From Kappaphycus alvarezii (Eukaryota; Rhodophyta; Florideophyceae; Gigartinales; Solieriaceae), in the NCBI GenBank assembly GCA_002205965.3, contig NADL03000624.1:806001-870000 (forward strand): a DNA stretch of 64,000 bases, given 5' to 3'. Within the stretch, counting starts at the first letter, position 1; each line of letters opens with the position of its first letter. Of the stretch, positions 43,406 to 53,959 are shown piece after piece. Position numbers and translations under genes: made by a program. The notes under the pieces were generated by a model. The model saw nothing but the letters and a program-made list of their open reading frames with translations, was not told the DNA's origin and searched no databases.

Positions 43406-45589
43406 TATATAGGTTCCTGAGGTCGATCAAAAGTCTATTTTCTTCAGTTGTGGAGAATTTTGTAATTACGTTGAAGAGTGACTTAGAATCGGTAAACATG
43501 TTGAGTGGTATGGTTTGACCGTATATTGATTTCAGATCTCTCCTCAGTGTATAGACAAAGTGAAATGCATCCGCAAAGGTATAGAATTATCTTCCAAGGT
43601 CAGAATGAACTACCTGGCTGCTTTTTCGACTTTAGTACGCAAGTACATGGAATTTATCATTTTTTTCGGCGAGCAGGAAGATGTATCCATGTTCAGATGT
43701 TAGGTCGGATTTGTTTGCGAAGAAATAACCCGAGTATACTTTGAAGCGAAGAATAGATTTGCCCAGTCTGGGATACCGAGGATGAAGGTGAGCTGTGCGG
43801 TGGAGGTTTTTTATGACCTTTTTGAGTGATTTTATGTCATCGATGCCGAATTTTTCTCAATAATTTCAGCCACGAACTGAATTGCACAATTCATTATTCT
43901 GATGAGTGTGAAGGGACCATATGAGGGTTGAACGAAGAAATTGGAAAGTCTGAGAAGGTATAATTCAGTAGTAACTTGTTGATTGTTGCTATGAATGCCA
44001 TCTGATATATAATTATTCATTTTGGAGTTGTCTCAACGTTGACTCAAGCGAATTTTGTGTTTTCAAATTCGCGCTCTCTAGATTCAAAGCGTTGGTGTGA
44101 CGAATTTGCCGAGTAGTATCAATATGCCCAGTAGTATCCACCAGTAGCCCTCAAACGGCATGAGCACCGTAGATAGGCACCAGTGCAACGTAAGCACTGT
44201 AAGGAGACATCAGCGCATCTAATGTACTGTAATCTGGCACCGACGCAACGCAAGACCACAGACCAATCAGACGAAGCCATTATGGATACCTGGCATACTC
44301 CTAGATACTTTCCAGGCAAGACCAATCAGCAAGTGCTTTGTACTGTCTCGCCAAGCGGGACAATGGAACTCTGCCATGATAGGAAATATTGTCAGTCTCA
44401 TCGCAATATACTAAGTGAACTCTCAAAAACTTGTAGTATTACGCCCCTAGGCCTGTTCTTCTAGAATACCTTTGAATTTAGTATTGTTTGCTTACCATTC
44501 ATTGTCACTCTCGTTGAATGCTTCTCTATATAAACCATGGTCAGAAGCTCCGGTCTAGTCACCGGAAGCTTCAACCATAAGTTCAACCATCGATTACCTC
44601 TTGTGCGCCCAAACCCCCACAGTTGGAGGGTCTTTTCCGTCTCTTTCAAGAATTCTTAATTGCCACAAATGAGTTAGTCTTCAACCCAAGCACTAATTAA
44701 GCCAAGTAGACCATCTGGGCTATGTTTAAAATTAGGCTACATGTCAAGGGACGTCGGTGTTATTCCAAGTTCATGAGTAACGTGACGGGATATGGTACGA
44801 TTCCAATATTCTTCAGTATCTGAGAGGCTGCATAGGTATTTTGACAGTACGGTGACCTTGCACTACGAATCTTGCGTTGAAAGTAGCTAACTCCGTTTCG
44901 ACGTCTTTAATGGAGAGGAGGAAGCGCCCGTTCAGTATATTCGCGTTATTGTTTATTTGACTTGTAAGAACAACGTTCCAAGTACCTCTATCAATGATTC
45001 CTTGTATTTACTTGCGTTTGTCATCGATAAATTCGAGTGAAAAACAATGTGGATCGGAAGTGTGAGGTATTTTAAGTGATGAGTGAATCGGAATACAACA
45101 TGCCTATGTCTCATTAAATTTCGTTGTAATTGGGTGACATATTGAATGTACGATGTATCAATAATTTTCTTTGATATCGGTATTGTCGATTTGATGGAAA
45201 CTTCTTGTGAAAGAAACATTCATCCCTTCTTGATAGGTAGTATTTTCCCGTTTGGTTATCATCTCCCTGTTTTTTTCACAACTCATATTCATAATTTGTG
45301 GATTTCTCCATAATTAGTATGGGGACCACTTCTTGTGCCACGGTCAGTCTGCTTTCAACTGATTTTTACCCTCTATGATACTGCAGCTCTTTTTGCATTG
45401 ATGACACCCAAGAAAGGTGCTGAGTTGCGAGTGCCAGGCATGACGAATACTTTGTGAGGTCAGATAGATATAAGCACGAAGTGCGGCAAAGAAGTAAAGC
45501 CAACAATAACATCGAACGACAAGACTATCAATCCCCGGTATTCACAGATTCCGAGTGACCGGCCGCCCTCTGTTTGAAGCTATCCTACT
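43406..45589. other. Eroded interior of copia B
   Basis: This should correspond to the integrase-RT linker and the RT start. No segment is certain. Around 44110-44260 a short tract reads, on the minus strand, as a degenerate Cys/Leu/Arg-rich repeat (CVGARLQYIRCADVSLQCLR) from an imperfect tandem of about 30 bp. Confidence 0.35.
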
Positions 45590-46361
45590 TCACGGTCGCG
45601 ACCGATTGTCGTGACAAGTAAGGTCTCGGATGTATGGGTGGAGTCGCGATACTGAATGTTGAACGATTTCGCCATTGCGATCCAGAAAGGCTTGCTTCTC
45701 ATCAAGATTAGTGATCTTGAAGGGATCCTTGCACTTAATTTGTTCCTTTTCTCGATACACTAGAACTTCTCCAATTTTGAATGGAAATTTCGTGGCCGGT
45801 GGGAGGTTGGATTGAAGCGCCCTTTGGATTCGTAGTTGGCACTCCAACGTTTCCAATTCGGCACGATCTTCTGCCAAAGCCCTCATTCTGTCTGCTTGGT
45901 TCGGTAACGATGAGTTCACGGCTGGAAACCTGGGCATGGTACCGTAAAAAAGAAGAGAGGGTATGATTTCGTCTGAGTTCATTGCGTCGTTCATAGCTTT
46001 GACGGTAATTTATGTGGTGAGAGAAAAAATTCTACGTCGTGATAGTCGAGGCGAATTTTCCGGATTATTCGAGAAAAAGGCTCTTTTTATCGTTCTCCGG
46101 GTCCAAGAGAATTATGAGATTCGATTCGAGATAATTCTAGTTTGATTCCAGCCAATTTTTTATATCTCGGAAGCGTGGGGAGATGAACACGGATCCTTGA
46201 TCAGCTTTCAATTTATCTGGGAGACCGATATACACTGTGGCCAAGCATTTCAGAAAATGGCGCCAAATGTCATCGATGGATTTCATCGTTAAAATATCAG
46301 GGGCACTAGAAAAATTTTGGCAGTCGACGACGTGAAGGATGTCGCGTCTTACTTCAAACAT
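45590..46361 (-). pseudogene. Copia B integrase region
   Basis: The frame 46361-46137 reads EVRRDILHVVDCQNFSSAPD, then CLATVYIGLPDKLKADQGSV, with the core aspartates of a copia-like integrase (HVVD, ADQG). The frame 45994-45590 reads MNDAMNSDEIIPSLLFYGTM, EDRAELETLECQLRIQRALQ and KIGEVLVYREKEQIKCKDPF, the conserved segment after the core and an SH3-like C-terminal part. Treated as a fossil. Confidence 0.7.
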
Positions 46362-47355
46362 GAGGGCCAGAGCAATTACGGTATTAAATTACTATATGGT
46401 AAGGGAAGGATGCTTTGAATGATTACGGTATTGGAGAAACTTCTTGACAGGTAGCGCAGGCTTGTGAGATGCCATCGAGAGTTTGTAGTGTACCTTCGGA
46501 TGTTAGATTTGGATGGCTCCTTTTGATAAGCTCGTATGGTTTTTTACGGAAGGATGGAAGAAGTGACATTGGAGACGTCTCACTTCCCTTTTCGTGTAAT
46601 AAATTTCGCTACAATTCCAAACGACGTAGAGGTGTCCGAATTTTCGTGTAATGGAATTTTCCAGCGGAACTATTTGCTGACTAGTACATTTTCGACGTTG
46701 TATGCAGCTAAATTTTCCTTTTCTATTATATATATTCGGAGGAAATTTGGTGTCTCAGCGTTGACGACTTACATTAGTACGAGGAGAAATACTCCATCTG
46801 TGGTTATTATACGAGCTGGAATTTTTGTGAGGCTCGGGTATAATCAGTCGCCGAAACGGAAGTATGTTTACGATGTTTGTGAGACGTTACTGATTACGTT
46901 GACCTTAGCCATTTTGTAAGCTGTCGCTAGCCTATGGCCGACGATAGATCGCTGGGCTCCGATTTCCAAGCACATACCTTCGGATTTTGAAGATGAGGAA
47001 ACTTTGATGAATGAAATGTTTGTAAAGAGAATGTCCACAATTTATTTGTTAGTTGAGTAGTCTGTGGTGGCTTCTTTTGGCCAAAGAAAATTCTTCTAGG
47101 AATTTTCCCTGCCTTTTAGAAGGGGTACCAATGGAAAAATTCTGAGATCGGACACTTGTATTTCAAAAATTATCAAAATCGTGGAATTCATTTTCAACCG
47201 GAGCTTGGTGAATGTTTGAGGCTTTAACTGAATTTTTAATATCGACTAGGGGATCGCAGTTTAAATCAAAGTTTTTGATGAAATTAGTTTTATCAAAATC
47301 TGGTTCCGTATTGTCTGAATATTCTTCCTTTTCTACAGGTTACATTCGATTTCTT
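46362..47355. other. Eroded interior of copia B (between gag and integrase)
   Basis: The protease should map here. I cannot point to it. Plus-strand open frames (46469-46919) are shadows. Confidence 0.3.
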
Positions 47356-47817
47356 TTATTTCTTCGAAAATAACGCGCTTAAGAGATTTTTTGCGTTACC
47401 GAATTTGTTTCGAAAGTGAACATACTTATATGCTGCTGTCGGTATCGGGTTTTGTTTAGGACATTGAGCCATGATATGATCTGGTGAGTCATATCCCCAG
47501 TGGCGGCGAGCATCTGCCTGATTTCCAGAGCAAATATGCTGATGAGTGTAGATGACATCTTTGTTACGGCTTCCATAAACGGCCTGACAATCAAAATTTG
47601 TGCTATAGGTAGGCTGGTTTCCATAGGGATCTCCGTAAATCGATTGATTTGATTGAGTAAATCTAGTTTCAATAAATTTTGAATAGTTCAAAGCAGCTGA
47701 GTGTACATTTATTTTGTATTTCACTGCCATAGAAGTGGTGCGAACAAAATTGTTGCGTGTCCAGTCACAGCTTCTGACTGCGTTTCGCAAGTACTCCACC
47801 TTTTTACCCTCACTCAT

Positions 47818-47893
47818 GTAATTATATAATTAATATAATACATATAATTATATTATAATTATATTATGTATATATAATTATGTAATTATAAGG
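47818..47893. repeat. AT microsatellite in the gag region
   Basis: About 75 bases composed almost only of A and T in TATAAT/ATTATA repeats, immediately upstream of the 47817-47356 frame. Confidence 0.7.
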
Positions 47894-48463
47894 GGCTTGG
47901 GAGAAATTATGACCAGACTATGGACTTCATCGATCGCTGCGCTGCGAGTGAGTCATTATGAGACGAAATTCTGGAATGAAAAATTGGAGAAAAAGCGTAA
48001 GAAGCGTTTTTTGGGCAGTACTGCTGTTAAAATCCCGTTCCATAATTTCGATAGCTTCTCCAAGGTCTCTTATATGCCCTTCAAAATGTTTTTCGCAGTA
48101 TGTCATGGTTTTTCCGATGAATTTTAGATGTAGAAATTGTTTTTTTTGTTATCGGCTATGGGTGAAGTCTCGACAAGCGTAGTTGTATTTCTGAAAAATA
48201 ATTGAAGTCATTGTTACATACCTCTAAAAAATTTACGGTAGTCTTGGTTGAATCTGGCGGACATGGTTGATATAATTATAGTGACGTCAAATTTAGTCGG
48301 TTCATGAGGTGCGTTATGAGGAAAGGTTTGAGGGCTTATTTTGTCCAACTGGATTTTCGGTGCTATTTCTCATGCGTTGAGAAGTAGATTGATGCATTTA
48401 TTGACTACGGAGAAAACTTTTTCACGGTATATTGTGTATAAAACGTCGAATACCAGTCCTTGG

Positions 48464-48525
48464 TTGTTTTTTGCTTTTTGAAGTGATTTTTTCGCAGAAA
48501 AATCACTTCAAAGTCGCAAAAAACA
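48464..48525. repeat. Long hairpin: perfect 15-bp arms within a longer imperfect inverted repeat
   Basis: TTTGAAGTGATTTTT (48477-48491), loop TCGCAG, AAAAATCACTTCAAA (48498-48512). Beyond a 3-base bulge the pairing continues with TGTTTTTTGC on the left and GCAAAAAACA on the right. Confidence 0.7.
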
Positions 48526-49160
48526 TCTGCGGGCTTCGAATAATGTAACTCGAAAACATCAGCTGGTACTGGAAATTATTCGCCAGTTTTTGACGAAGTT
48601 TTTCGCCGAACAGTTTATTATCGCCCCTATAGTCGCGAACGGCGTAAACAAAATCATTCTTTTCTACTTTTTTGGATAAATTTTGTGACCGAAGACGAGA
48701 TCTTGGTTATCATGGTGATGATTTGGTGCCAATTGGGGCTTTTTTAGATCGAATGGCGCACGAGGGCCTGTGTGAAGATGTATCTTGTTTTGAGATGGGT
48801 ATTTGCTCATCATAGGTTGTGGAATACGATATTGGTGGTCGTTTTGGGGAGACAGGTAGTTCGAGGGTTGGATTTGTAGTTGTCGGTCTTTTCCGGAGGA
48901 AGAATGTCCGGGTTCCAAGCTAGGGCTGAAGGGTATGGTAGCGTGAGTAGATGTTGGATCTGTGCCGTCCGTTACTATATCTTAAATATCAGTACAATCC
49001 ATGCCCGTAGACAGCGTAAGTTTAGAAGAGGTAGTTAGTGTATCTGATTTTACTGTAGTCTCCTCGGCGTTTGCTTGTCTACGGAAAGTAGCGCTTCTTG
49101 TATTTGGCAGGGATCCCATCTGAGATTTACCACCCTGTTTTCCAGTCATCAAAAGAATTT

Positions 49161-50059
49161 GGTGAGCTAATTAATGCACTTGAGCCAATGTTAATGTGCT
49201 GTATTTCATGTAACTAGTTTTCGAAAAATAAATGATGAAATAAATTTAGTATGAAATAAATTAAAATTGAAGAAATAAAAAATCACATTTTTTCATTGCC
49301 TACGACGATGCAGTACAATGTATTTCTTTTTTATTTCAAATAGAGGTCCAAATCGTTCAAGAACTGCAATATCTTATAGCAAAGCGAGCAAAATGGGTAA
49401 GTCGTTCGGCGCAGGTATTGCGGTGGTCTTGGGATATAGCGTAGTTTTGGAGAACGAGAGCGATAGAAAATTCTTTTTCGAAAAGAGAACAGCGGAATTT
49501 GGGGAGGAGGTGGGTCTTGAAGGGTATGGACTCACGCGCTGAATTCTAGTAGTGCGATAACCGTGGTTCTTAGCGATGCGCGAGTTGGAAATGAGATATT
49601 GTTTGCCATTCATTCTTTCTTTAATTTGTTCCAGCCAGCGGTTGTTTCCAGTTTTTGTAGCTATGGCGTTTGTAGTGTTGCAAAAGGCGCACAACCTGGC
49701 GGACGAATGGAGCTTGGAACGTGGGCGCAAAGAGGATAGCTAGTCCTTTAGTTTGAGTGGCGAGGTCGTTAAGATCTTGCGAGCGGAGGATCTTTCCGAT
49801 ATCGGAGATGAAGGAGAATCTGCGATGACGATGCAGTCAGGAGAAGCAGAGGGCGAGTTCAAATTTTCTGCGGTAGCGGTAGCCATTGGTGAAAGAGAAT
49901 ATGGTTCTTCTTTGCCCAGCTACTAGGCGGGCACAGTGGCCGGGGGGTTCTTGGCTCCGTCACTGTTCCGGTGCCGCCAAAAAGCAATTCAAATACACAT
50001 TTCAGTCAATTAGCTAGACTTAGCATACCATCACTTGGTATGTCAATTCTGGTATAAGG
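49161..50059. other. Unassigned boundary between copia B and copia C
   Basis: An AT-rich part (49180-49330) is followed by more balanced sequence with an open minus frame 49730-49374 (LHSSARLCAFCNTTNAIATK) that I cannot assign. The 5' LTR of copia B is expected here. Confidence 0.3.
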
Positions 50060-50069
50060 TTGTCTAGCG

Positions 50070-51364
50070 GCTATTTGCAACTTGCTCTCAGATACATCGT
50101 CCAGGACTCATATTCAGGAATTTCGGTCCACTGGGGACGTTGGTTGGAGTGGCAAAGTAGTTAAGGCGTTGTCGAATAATGTAAATGTTTATGCACAGTC
50201 TGTCCGCTACGGCAACCAAAAACGTCTTTAATGAGCTGAGCGCGATTTTGGTTGCCGTACATCGCCGCATGGGATTCCGGTTCCTCGTTCGGATCGGGGT
50301 TGCGCATGAAGTTCTCAAGCGTGCTTTCCATCAACTCACGGGAGAGATTGCCACTCAGAGCGATCCGCAGATGTTCGTACGCCACCGTCATTGGTGCTCC
50401 CCGCGGTAAGCTGCGACAGTTGACCACGTGTTCGCCCGCTTCCACGACCACTACCGGAACCCATCTGACCGGATTGTTCTGTTTTGAAGTTTTGTATAAC
50501 ACCCACACTCTTGTCCGAGGTCAAAGCGCATCGCGCCCAACTAATTTCGAGCGCTTCGACCTTAACGATTTCTGGACAGCACACGACTCTGCCACCTGCA
50601 CGTGGGCGATAAGCATCTCCTTTGGTACAACTGTAGGCGGGACCCCGGCGATGGAAGGGGAGTATCCCCGCGTTAGCTGGAACGCCCTTAGCACAGCATT
50701 GCCATGGAACAGATTGGTCATGAACGCCGATATTGCGACCAACGTTGCCCGCGATGAGTTTGTGGCCTCTATGGCGAGCTTCGATAGGGCGAGCTTGAAG
50801 GTCCCGTTGTTTTTTTGGACAGTACCGTTCTTGGACGAAGATCGAGACGGCCTCGCGTTCAGCTTAATGTCGTAGAAACCACTGGATGAAACATTTACAG
50901 AATTCGGGGTCCGCGCTGAACGAATTTAGAGCTCCATGTTTGAAAAGCCAGTCGGATTCGATCATACTTATGATTATCTCACTGTCGCAAGTCGCGGCGA
51001 TTGATCGTTCCCCGTAACGAGTTCCTATTTCGACGATGTTCAGTACCTCGAACTTTTCTTCGCGAATATACACAACCACGAAGTCGGCCTGTACTTCCTC
51101 ATTGAAGGCGTCGATCACGTGAGTTAGAGAAATTTTCGCCTTGCCCGATGGTCGCCCTGTTGATATGCAGACCTCGCAGGCAGCGAAAACCTTTTCGCAT
51201 GCAGGTCTCACCTCCGCCGAGTCCATTCCGGCATCCGAAAACAAGTTCTTCATCTCGTTGGCATGTGCGTGAGGGAATCGGTGCACTTTCATGACAATGT
51301 TCAGTATACAGCGCTTCTCAACGGAACCCATGAGAGACTCCACAGTTGACGCATGATGTTCCAT
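50070..51364 (-). pseudogene. Copia C integrase region
   Basis: The frame 51364-50864 reads VHRFPHAHANEMKNLFSDAG, then CEKVFAACEVCISTGRPSGK (zinc-binding part), EEVQADFVVVYIREEKFEVL (start of the core, QADF) and SDWLFKHGALNSFSADPEFC (second acidic segment). The frame 50742-50521 reads NLFHGNAVLRAFQLTRGYSP, and 50508-50161 reads PVRWVPVVVVEAGEHVVNC, the C-terminal part. Treated as a fossil. Confidence 0.7.
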
Positions 51365-51439
51365 AAACGCCAGCCGCTATCCTTCGCACCCCCCCTAGTC
51401 CTGGGCGATTTACATGAAAAAAGTCCGCTCAGCCGTATT

Positions 51440-51718
51440 TCATGGCCCTTGAAAGCAGATCCTCGGCGGCTTGGTGCGATTGAGGGTGTCCGCGTGTTTT
51501 CCGAGGTTGAAGCCTACGATAAACGGCGACTCGCCATCGAATAGGTCGAAGAGGAACGTAGTGGGTTTTCCATTCGCGTCATTCAAGGTCAGCTTCCAGT
51601 TGTACAGAACCTTGCGCGCGCCTTCGCAAGTATCTCTCCAGCCGTGGTAATACGGCCACTCTATTGTACCAAAGGAAATTTGTAAGCCAAGTACGTCTGC
51701 CAGAAGAGTAGCGTTCAA
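51440..51718 (-). pseudogene. Copia C protease-like region
   Basis: The frame reads KVLYNWKLTLNDANGKPTTF and LFDGESPFIVGFNLGKHADT, resembling the aspartic-protease neighbourhood in this copia-like group. It sits between gag and integrase. The plus-strand frame 51353-51544 is a shadow. Treated as a fossil. Confidence 0.45.
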
Positions 51719-51792
51719 GGTCCCTCCGTTGGAGGCTGGGGCTCCTATATCGAGAATTAGATTGAGGTCAATTTGGAGCCCAAGGGACCTCT

Positions 51793-52452
51793 TTACGGAA
51801 AAAGCGGGCCCCTAGAGTCAAATTTCTCCTTCTCTTCTTCCTCAGCGATAGATGCGCTGTGGGACCCCGTACCCTGGCTCTGCTCACTGTCGTTCTTTTT
51901 CCGCTCTTCGGCAGTGCTCTTTCTATCAGCCATGATCGGGCGGAACTCCTCGCCGTCGTGGAACCAGTGCCCAAACTTCTTGCATGCGCAGCACTTGGTG
52001 CGCGCTTTGATCTCATCGAGGCGATTATTATCCTTCCCCATTCCCGCGGTGGTGCGCTTCCCTGGCTTTGATCTGCGAGCGGGAAGTACAGCCTGGGCAG
52101 GCTTTAGCTTGACTTGTGACACTGCGTCGATAGCTTCGTTCAGACAAAACATTATCGACTCGACGCTTACGGCGCTAGTGGACTTTTGCACAACTGCAGC
52201 GAGTGTCGCGCGGATAGAGGACCGATCGTCGTCAGAGAGTTCTTGAACTGAGCTCATGTCGGCAGACTCGGCTAGTGAAGAGCTCTTCAGCAGCTTTTGC
52301 ACCACATCAAGCGACAGCTCCAACATAACAAGCTGCAAAGTCACGGCGTTCGCAGTATTCGCGGTGAGATGAGCATTTCGAATGATCATTACAGCAAACT
52401 GTCGGCTGGTGCTTTCGTCGATGCCCGCTGTGTTATTCACGTAAGGAACCAC
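51793..52452 (-). pseudogene. Copia C gag region with zinc knuckle
   Basis: This 219-codon frame reads LSLDVVQKLLKSSSLAESAD, EAIDAVSQVKLKPAQAVLPA, a basic RRSKPGKRTTAGMGKDNNRL and CCACKKFGHWFHDGEEFRP, a CCHC-like knuckle with Asp or Glu near the end. An acidic tail follows. The plus-strand frame 51773-52246 is antisense. Treated as a fossil. Confidence 0.6.
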
Positions 52453-52460
52453 GGCCCCTT

Positions 52461-52880
52461 TGAAGCTGTTGACGAATTTCGCCGGCTACTCGTTATTCTT
52501 ACGAACACACGTGTGCTGCTTAGTATACTGGGTCCTTTATATAGTGCTAGAATAGGTCTAGACTCTAGTTTGTTGTAGAGTAGATGCACTAAAGGAGGGA
52601 CGAAACTATTGCTCTAAGAGAGGTTTTGCACTAAAGAGAGAAGTTGTACTAAAGAGAGGAGCTAGCTAAATAATTGCTCTAATCGTTGACTGCGCCTGTG
52701 GTCTGAGTACTGCACTAAAGTTATTACGGTGCTCCTTAGTAGGGTGTTTACAGTACCTGCAGTCTCGTAGTACTGTGCGGTAGGAATTTTGCAGAAGGGT
52801 GCAGTAGGTTCTTTTTCTCTCGAGTCCCATAGAGGGAATCTTTACTTTAACACAGACATATGCAGGTGCAACACGCAGTC
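52461..52880. repeat. Leader/LTR area of copia C with a short tandem repeat
   Basis: Bases about 52582-52660 contain four variants of GCACTAAAG(A)GAG (TGCACTAAAGGAGGGA, TGCACTAAAGAGAGAAG, TGTACTAAAGAGAGGAG and, later, TGCACTAAAGTTATT). TATATAG at about 52536 could be a promoter TATA box. LTR borders are not determined. Confidence 0.4.
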
Positions 52881-53640
52881 CTGAATACCCCACTGACCTA
52901 GAAGAACTAGGTTTGATAGGGTGTCTAAACTCTGCGTGTTGTGGGGCGCGATATATTACAGACGCGGCACGCGTGGACCAAGTCGCATAACTAAGCTGCT
53001 GATAAAGCCGGGTCTTCACTCCTGCCGTCGAACATCCGCTGCGGGTTGCGACAGCGGCCGCTTGTTCGTCGATTACCTACAGCGTCGTCGCAGACGGAGA
53101 TCCAAGCGAGTCGAGGGCTAACGGCACAAACTTCCACCCTAATTTCGGTCGTCCTGGGAGGGCCTCACCGGGCAGAGCTGCTATTTTGCTGGTAAGCTCC
53201 CTATTTTTCCGTCTTTCCGCTGCATTGGCAGCGGCGCGCGCCTCATGCGCTCCAATGGACATGAACCCCTCATGGAAAGGCGATGTTGCTGTGACGTCGC
53301 CCGCCACCGGGAGGGGCGGCAAGGTGTTGATCCCGTCCTACCACGAGTGCACTCGAATGTCGGCAGGCCGTGCATTCAGTCCGGGAAGTAAGTATTTAAC
53401 CTCATATTGAACGCCGATTCTTGCTGCCTTTGAACACTTGTCGGCCAAATACCTTCACTACGGCATTACGCCGGTTAGTCCATCCTAGGCCTTTTTTGCG
53501 AAAATCCGCTGCATGGTCACCTCGGTTGTCCATGGGCCTGCTGTACAGTACTCCGCGCATTGCAGCGGCACAATGTCTTTAAACACGTGAATTCTCAGGT
53601 GGCGGCGTAGCATCAAGGACCACATCTTATAGGAATGGAG
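52881..53640 (-). pseudogene. LINE-type RT C-terminal fragment
   Basis: The minus strand reads AGDVTATSPFHEGFMSIGAH, then EARAAANAAERRKNRELTSK and GWKFVPLALDSLGSPSATTL (53375-53077), followed in another frame by KTRLYQQLSYATWSTRAASV and YRAPQHAEFRHP (53019-52900). DVT-x-x-SP followed by an Ala/Glu/Lys-rich helix and F-x-P-x-A-L-x-x-LG is the C-terminal nuclease-like region of the same broad RT family as at 9.5-12.2 kb, but a different lineage. The preceding stretch to about 53640 is consistent with its cysteine-containing segment. Broken and 5'-truncated. Confidence 0.6.
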
Positions 53641-53735
53641 AAATTGGGGTGCTTTACTGATTAGGGATGCAGGACGGCTATTTTCCGAAGATTAGGGGGT
53701 ACAGGTCTGTGTATTTGAGAGTCTGTTACATGAGT
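53641..53735. repeat. Dispersed repeat, copy 2
   Basis: Matches 29093-29172 in the same orientation, as described there. It lies next to GTAC-rich DNA (53770-53890). Confidence 0.55.
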
Positions 53736-53959
53736 ACGGTATTAACACGGAGGAGTCTACCGAAGGGACTCGATGTTCTATTTACAGTATAGCACACAGT
53801 ATTGCTTGAACTTACTATAAGCCTTATATTCCTACATTCCTTATAGTATAAGGACTGTAAATGCATCAGGATGCTGTTGTACAGTATCAGAGGGAGAGAA
53901 ATGCGATGCGACTTTCAATGACAAGTACCCCCATAACGGTACCTCGGTAACACTGCAGT

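Larger units (their letters stand above)
47356..49150 (-). pseudogene. Copia B gag-like region
   Basis: An ATG near 49150 begins MTGKQGGKSQMGSLPNTRSA, a basic N-terminus. 48918-48664 is Gln/His/Pro-rich (EPGHSSSGKDRQLQIQPSNY). 47817-47356 reads MSEGKKVEYLRNAVRSCDWT, then a Gln/Tyr-rich stretch and ARRHWGYDSPDHIMAQCPKQ, probably a decayed CCHC knuckle, as in nucleic-acid-binding gag proteins. Treated as a fossil. Confidence 0.55.
42081..49160 (-). mobile_element. Ty1/copia-like LTR retrotransposon B, broken fossil
   Basis: Minus-strand parts in order are: gag (about 49150-47356), integrase (46361-45590), reverse transcriptase (about 43405-42594) and RNase H (about 42700-42300). Integrase before RT defines Ty1/copia. 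Start and end are given from the coding parts; LTRs were not identified. It carries about ten or more breaks and is old, though individual blocks are readable. An AT microsatellite and a long hairpin lie inside it. Confidence 0.65.
50060..52460 (-). mobile_element. Ty1/copia-like LTR retrotransposon C, broken fossil
   Basis: Minus-strand parts recognised are gag with a zinc knuckle (52452-51793), a protease-like region (51718-51440) and integrase with its C-terminal part (51364-50070). The gag-PR-INT order fits copia. It differs in sequence from copia B and lies immediately upstream of it on the same strand. It carries several breaks, about five to eight. The open frames are longer than in A and B, so it may be younger. 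Confidence 0.6.

Noticed and set aside
42081-52460. Copia B and copia C as one long element
   Set aside because: Both carry their own gag and integrase regions with different sequences, so they are separate families.
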